Shown one piece after another: positions 60,320 to 64,000 of a stretch of DNA of 64,000 nt; within the stretch, counting starts at the first letter, position 1, and every line of letters begins with the position of its first letter. This DNA is from JAAYLC01 sp035654795 (lineage in GTDB: Bacteria > Bacteroidota > Bacteroidia > Flavobacteriales > Flavobacteriaceae). The notes below the pieces were generated by a model. It saw only the letters and a program-made list of their open reading frames with translations. It did no database searches and was not told the DNA's origin. A program made the translations under genes and the position numbers. The stretch is taken from positions 1 to 64,000 of the forward strand of contig DASRWC010000020.1 in NCBI GenBank assembly GCA_035654795.1. The letters run 5' to 3'.

Positions 60320-61337
60320 TATTGATTTTTTTTTCTAATAGATTGATTCTTTCGATAAGTTTTGATAAATTCTTGAAATGAACGTAGCTTTTATTATAAT
60401 CGGCATAAGCCAGGGCCGGAGATCCTTGTAACGTTTCATTATCCTTTACGTTTCTACCGATACCGCTCTGGGCTTGTATGCGCACATTGTTTCCGATGGA
60501 GATGTGACCTGCAATTCCCACTTGGCCGCCAATGATACAATTTTTACCGATTTTTGCAGAACCTGCCACACCTGTTTGTGCGGCAATCACAGTATTTTCA
60601 CCAATACTCACGTTGTGTGCTATTTGAATCTGGTTATCTAGTTTTACACCTCGCATAATATGCGTAGATCCCAAGGTGGCACGATCAATTGTAGTTCCGG
60701 GCCCAACATCTACAAAATCTTCCAAAATAACATTTCCCGTCTGAGGCACTTTTTTATACTCTCCTTTCTCATTGGGAGTAAACCCAAACCCATCGGCACC
60801 GATTACCACGTTACTATTGATGACGCAAAATTTCCCGATCACTGTTTCCGAATAGATTTTTGCACCCGTAAAGACGACGGTATTATCTCCAATAGTTACA
60901 TTATCTCCAATATAGACATTGGGATATATTTTTACGTTTGCTCCAATTTTTACATTTTCCCCTAAATAAGAAAACGCTCCCAAATAAATATTCTCACCAT
61001 AGGAAGCGCTGTCTGAAATAAAAACCGGTTTTTCAATTCCGGATTTGTCCATTTTCACCTTGTTATAATATTCTAAAAGCTGCGAAAACGCCCGGTAGGC
61101 ACTTTCTACTTTGACAAGAGTAGTTTCTATTGGATGCTCAGGTACAAAATCCTTGTCAACAATGGTGATGGAAGCTTTGGTTGAATAGATGTATTGCGTG
61201 TACTTCGGATTTGCCAGAAATGTGAGACTGCCGGGAGTACCTTCCTCTATTTTTGCGAGTGCGTGGACGGATGCATCTTCATCGCCTTCTACCGTTCCGT
61301 TGAGCATCCCTGCAATCTGTGCTGCTGTAAATTTCAT
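60312..61337 (-). CDS. lpxD: UDP-3-O-acylglucosamine N-acyltransferase
   Basis: A 341-residue third enzyme of lipid A synthesis. The uridine-binding N-terminal domain (TAAQIAGMLNGTVEGDED, LTFLANPKYTQYIYST) precedes hexapeptide repeats. The catalytic His is in IQIAHNVSIGENTVIA, and the second conserved His in VGIAGHISIGNN. GADGFGFTPNEKGEYKKVPQTG is diagnostic. It leads the overlapping lpxD/lpxC-fabZ pair of the array. Confidence 0.97.
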   Translation of the reverse strand: MKFTAAQIAGMLNGTVEGDEDASVHALAKIEEGTPGSLTFLANPKYTQYIYSTKASITIVDKDFVPEHPIETTLVKVESAYRAFSQLLEYYNKVKMDKSGIEKPVFISDSASYGENIYLGAFSYLGENVKIGANVKIYPNVYIGDNVTIGDNTVVFTGAKIYSETVIGKFCVINSNVVIGADGFGFTPNEKGEYKKVPQTGNVILEDFVDVGPGTTIDRATLGSTHIMRGVKLDNQIQIAHNVSIGENTVIAAQTGVAGSAKIGKNCIIGGQVGIAGHISIGNNVRIQAQSGIGRNVKDNETLQGSPALAYADYNKSYVHFKNLSKLIERINLLEKKINNG

Positions 61338-61443
61338 TTATTTAAAATATGAGTTGTCCGAAAAAATCAATCTCCGGCAAGACTTCCATTGGGTACATTT
61401 TAATCCCAAAAAATAATTAATTCCTGCAAAAATAGGAAAAAAG

Positions 61444-62688
61444 CTAATAGCCCAATAGCCCTTCATGGTTTTTTGGAAAACACAGGTAGTATTTGACAAC
61501 CGATGTGGATAAAGCAGTTGAATGGAATTGATCACTCATTTCGGCAATATCTTTTAATTTCCCGTTTTTTTGGAGAATCAAAATCGGGTCTTTTTTCATA
61601 TTATAAGCCTGATTTTCCATAGTTCCGTCAAAAATAAAATATGCTGCTTCTGTGGGGGTTATACCTAATTTTGCGCACAACTCTTTCCGTTTCTGCTGTA
61701 TTTTTGATGGAGAAACGACGTGAGAGCTGATCTTTATTTTTAGAAGATCTCGATTCAACAACATTCGACACAAGTTTTTTAGAACAAAATCATCCATGGT
61801 GCTCCATTGTTTCATGGCGCAAAGAATGTCACTATCATCCAGATGTGCGAATGTCTCAAGAACCTTCTGATCAAAGGAATCAACCGATACTTTATTTTTT
61901 AAAAAAAACAGGAGACACTCACTTCCATAGAGCTCACGCCCGCTCTGAACCAATTCCCTCGCTCTTTTTAAAACCCGCACCAGCAACTGTTCTGCCACCA
62001 CACCGGTTTTGTGAAGATATACTTGCCAATACATAAGCCGGCGAGCTATGAGAAAATTCTCAACAGAATAGACTCCCTTCTCTTCCACCACAAGCTCATC
62101 ATTCTTTACGTTGAGCATCGCAATCAAGCGTTGAGAATTCACTGCGCCTTCTGTTACGCCGGTATAAAAACTATCGCGTTTAAGATAATCCAGCCGATCC
62201 ATATCTAATTGACCGGATACTAATTGATGAAAAAATTGTCTCGAATATTCGTTTTTGAAAATTTGAATTGCCAAGGAAATTCGACTATTAAAAATACCAT
62301 TGAGGTGATCCATAAACAACAAAGAAATTTGCTCGTGCGAAACATTTTGAACAATGGTATGCTCCATTGCATGGGAATAAGGTCCATGACCAATATCATG
62401 AAGGAGAATAGCGATATACAGCCCCTCTTCTTCCTCAGCCGAGATTTTCACGCGCTTTGAACGCAAGGTTTGGACAGCTTTTTGCATTAGAAACATGGCT
62501 CCCAGTGCATGATGAAATCTTGTGTGGATGGCTCCGGGATATACCAGATTGGTCATTCCCATTTGTGCAATTCTTCTGAGTCGTTGGAAATAAGGATGTT
62601 CTATAAGCTGAAAGACCAGCTCAGAAGGCACGGTAATAAATCCGAAAATCGGATCATTAATAAGCTTTATTTTTGGAAGTGTCTTCAA
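61444..62688 (-). CDS. HD-domain phosphohydrolase
   Basis: A 414-residue protein related to dNTP triphosphohydrolases (YwfO/SAMHD1-like). It has FQRLRRIAQMG, the first metal His in RFHHALGAMFLM, the HD motif in LLHDIGHGPYSHAMEH and SGQLDMDRLDYLKRDSFYTGV. The substrate is not proven. A gap of 106 bp separates it from lpxD. It is divergent from porX, a flavobacterial neighbourhood I recall as common. Confidence 0.92.
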   Translation of the reverse strand: MKTLPKIKLINDPIFGFITVPSELVFQLIEHPYFQRLRRIAQMGMTNLVYPGAIHTRFHHALGAMFLMQKAVQTLRSKRVKISAEEEEGLYIAILLHDIGHGPYSHAMEHTIVQNVSHEQISLLFMDHLNGIFNSRISLAIQIFKNEYSRQFFHQLVSGQLDMDRLDYLKRDSFYTGVTEGAVNSQRLIAMLNVKNDELVVEEKGVYSVENFLIARRLMYWQVYLHKTGVVAEQLLVRVLKRARELVQSGRELYGSECLLFFLKNKVSVDSFDQKVLETFAHLDDSDILCAMKQWSTMDDFVLKNLCRMLLNRDLLKIKISSHVVSPSKIQQKRKELCAKLGITPTEAAYFIFDGTMENQAYNMKKDPILILQKNGKLKDIAEMSDQFHSTALSTSVVKYYLCFPKNHEGLLGY

Positions 62689-62739
62689 ACTTTAACGATA
62701 TATTAATGGAGGCAGTATTTTATTTCATTGCCGGCAGGC

Positions 62740-62747
62740 TATTTTTG
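62740..62747 (+). promoter_or_regulatory. Candidate -7 box for porX
   Basis: TATTTTTG fits TAnnTTTG and lies 87 bp before the porX ATG. No clear -33 TTG is found at the standard spacing, so the assignment is tentative. Confidence 0.35.
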
Positions 62748-62833
62748 ACAACAAATCGTTTTAGATTGAAAAAATGTGGTGGATGACCTGGATAAAGCAT
62801 TTTTCCAATTAAAATTAAGACAAATATACATAT

Positions 62834-64000
62834 ATGAGCAACATAAAAGTTTTATGGGTGGATGACGAAATTGATTTATTGAAACCCCATATTTTATTTT
62901 TAGAAAAAAGAAATTATGCTGTTACCACGGCTCAAAGCGGCACGGAAGCTCTTGAGGAAATTCGGAAAGAGAATTTTGACATTGTTTTTTTAGACGAGAA
63001 CATGCCCGGACTCACCGGTCTTGAAACACTGGCAGAAATAAAAGAATTCCGAGCCTCCATTCCCGTGGTGATGATTACAAAAAGCGAAGAAGAATATATA
63101 ATGGAGGAAGCTATTGGATCTAAAATAGCAGATTACCTCATAAAACCGGTGAATCCCAATCAAATTCTTCTGAGTCTTAAGAAAAACCTTGACCATAGCA
63201 GACTTATTACAGAAAAAACTACCTCCAACTATCAGCAGGAATTCCGAAAAATTGCTATGGATTTATCCATTATCAACAGTCTGGAAGAGTGGAAAGAATT
63301 GTACCAAAAGCTTGTGTATTGGGAATTGGAACTGGAAGATATTCAAGATGGCGCGATGACTGAAATTCTAGAATCTCAAAAATCTGAAGCCAACAATCAG
63401 TTTTGCAAGTTCATAGAAAAGAATTATCCCCTGTGGTTCTCTAAAGAAGCAGATGCACCTTTAATGAGTCATAAACTTTTTAGAGAAAAAATAAAACCCG
63501 AATTGAAATCCGGCACCCCTACGCTGTTGATTGTGGTAGATAACCTAAGACTCGATCAATGGAAGGCTTTGGAGCCTTTTATAAATGCCAGCTATAAAAA
63601 AACCTCGGAAGATCTTTTCCTGAGCATTCTTCCCACAGCTACACAATATGCCAGAAATGCCATATTTTCCGGTCTCATGCCGAGTGATATGGAGAAACTT
63701 CATCCTGACCTTTGGTTGAATGACACTGACGAGGGTGGAAAAAATATGAAAGAGGAAGAATTTCTTGCGGCACAGTTGAAGAGACTTGGCATGGACATAA
63801 ATTGGAGCTATCATAAGATTTCAAGTTTAAAACAGGGCAAAAAATTGGCAGAAAGTATTCGGGCTCATAAAGATGAAGATCTGACGGTAGTGGTATATAA
63901 CTTCGTTGACATGCTATCTCACGCCAAAACAGAAATGGAAGTAATTAAAGAATTGGCTTCCACAGACAAGTCCTATCGTTCATTAACTCAAAGTTGGTTT
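62834..64000 (+). CDS. porX: PorX, T9SS two-component regulator (partial, runs off window)
   Basis: The first 389 codons of a response regulator with an effector enzyme domain. Residues 1-120 are a receiver (VLWVDDEIDLL, phospho-acceptor Asp54 in FLDENMPGLTG, Lys in LIKPVNPNQI). After a helical linker, a PglZ/alkaline-phosphatase-like domain starts near 215 (TLLIVVDNLRLDQWKAL, SILPTATQYARNAIFSGLMPSDM). This combination is PorX, which controls the type IX secretion system with PorY in Bacteroidota; its PglZ domain has been reported to hydrolyse nucleotides. The C-terminus is beyond position 64000. Confidence 0.93.
   Translation, partial: MSNIKVLWVDDEIDLLKPHILFLEKRNYAVTTAQSGTEALEEIRKENFDIVFLDENMPGLTGLETLAEIKEFRASIPVVMITKSEEEYIMEEAIGSKIADYLIKPVNPNQILLSLKKNLDHSRLITEKTTSNYQQEFRKIAMDLSIINSLEEWKELYQKLVYWELELEDIQDGAMTEILESQKSEANNQFCKFIEKNYPLWFSKEADAPLMSHKLFREKIKPELKSGTPTLLIVVDNLRLDQWKALEPFINASYKKTSEDLFLSILPTATQYARNAIFSGLMPSDMEKLHPDLWLNDTDEGGKNMKEEEFLAAQLKRLGMDINWSYHKISSLKQGKKLAESIRAHKDEDLTVVVYNFVDMLSHAKTEMEVIKELASTDKSYRSLTQSWF

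Noticed and set aside
1..64000. tRNA, rRNA, CRISPR, IS element, integrase or riboswitch
   Set aside because: All gaps longer than about 75 bp were read; none showed a tRNA cloverleaf with a TTCGA-type loop, regularly spaced identical repeats, a transposase, or a known riboswitch core.

Overview
The window is a low-GC, gene-dense piece of a Bacteroidota chromosome, most likely family Flavobacteriaceae. Supporting signs are the near absence of Shine-Dalgarno sequences, -7 boxes of the TAnnTTTG type, two outer-membrane beta-barrel TonB-dependent receptors with N-terminal carboxypeptidase-regulatory-like domains, an LpxC-FabZ fusion, a fused E1 alpha-beta 2-oxoacid dehydrogenase, BatA-type proteins, and the type IX secretion regulator PorX at the right edge. 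I see no tRNA, rRNA, CRISPR array, IS element or prophage.

Layout. (1) 1-5.0 kb: an AT-rich orphan lipoprotein, then a compact metal-handling locus on the minus strand: membrane AraC regulator, secreted DUF6448 protein, free-standing HMA domain and P1B-type ATPase. Two 21-bp direct repeats lie just upstream of a -7 box in front of the DUF6448 gene. (2) 5.0-11.3 kb: a decayed quinone-oxidoreductase gene, an EamA transporter, and a LytS/LytTR two-component pair divergent from a TonB-dependent receptor. Three repeats spaced exactly 21 bp lie between the pair and the receptor. (3) 11.3-29.5 kb: mostly housekeeping genes (metallo-hydrolase, esterase, an apparently dead dihydroorotase paralogue, BatA-like protein, soluble histidine kinase, LolD-like ATPase, YebC, MutS2 without Smr, Ung, nucleoside phosphorylase, eIF1-like factor, fused E1). 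(4) 29.5-33.1 kb: envelope and stress genes (DUF1328, lipocalin-like lipoprotein, OmpA) and a hibernation-factor operon that includes a cysteine-free ArsC-fold protein. (5) 33.2-41.8 kb: NAD genes (nadA, pncA, pncB), a tyrosine-coordinated heme protein, and prfB with its programmed +1 frameshift. (6) 42-51.7 kb: second TonB-dependent receptor, fumC, NAD(P)HX repair, CorA and a sodium symporter. (7) 51.7-62.7 kb: a long minus-strand array from an HD hydrolase through lipid A genes (lpxD, lpxC-fabZ, lpxA), efp, a divergent second LpxD, sucD and fabG to a VWA-type membrane protein. PorX starts divergently at 62834 and runs off the window.

The strongest leads are the two regulator-linked repeat sets, the DUF6448 protein with a predicted mature N-terminal histidine, the DHOase paralogue lacking its metal ligands, the Cys-less ArsC-like partner of HPF, the second LpxD lacking one conserved histidine, and three small membrane-protein genes of 35, 53 and 55 residues. 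No wholly new multi-gene system is evident. The AraC/DUF6448/HMA/ATPase locus comes closest to an incompletely described one.
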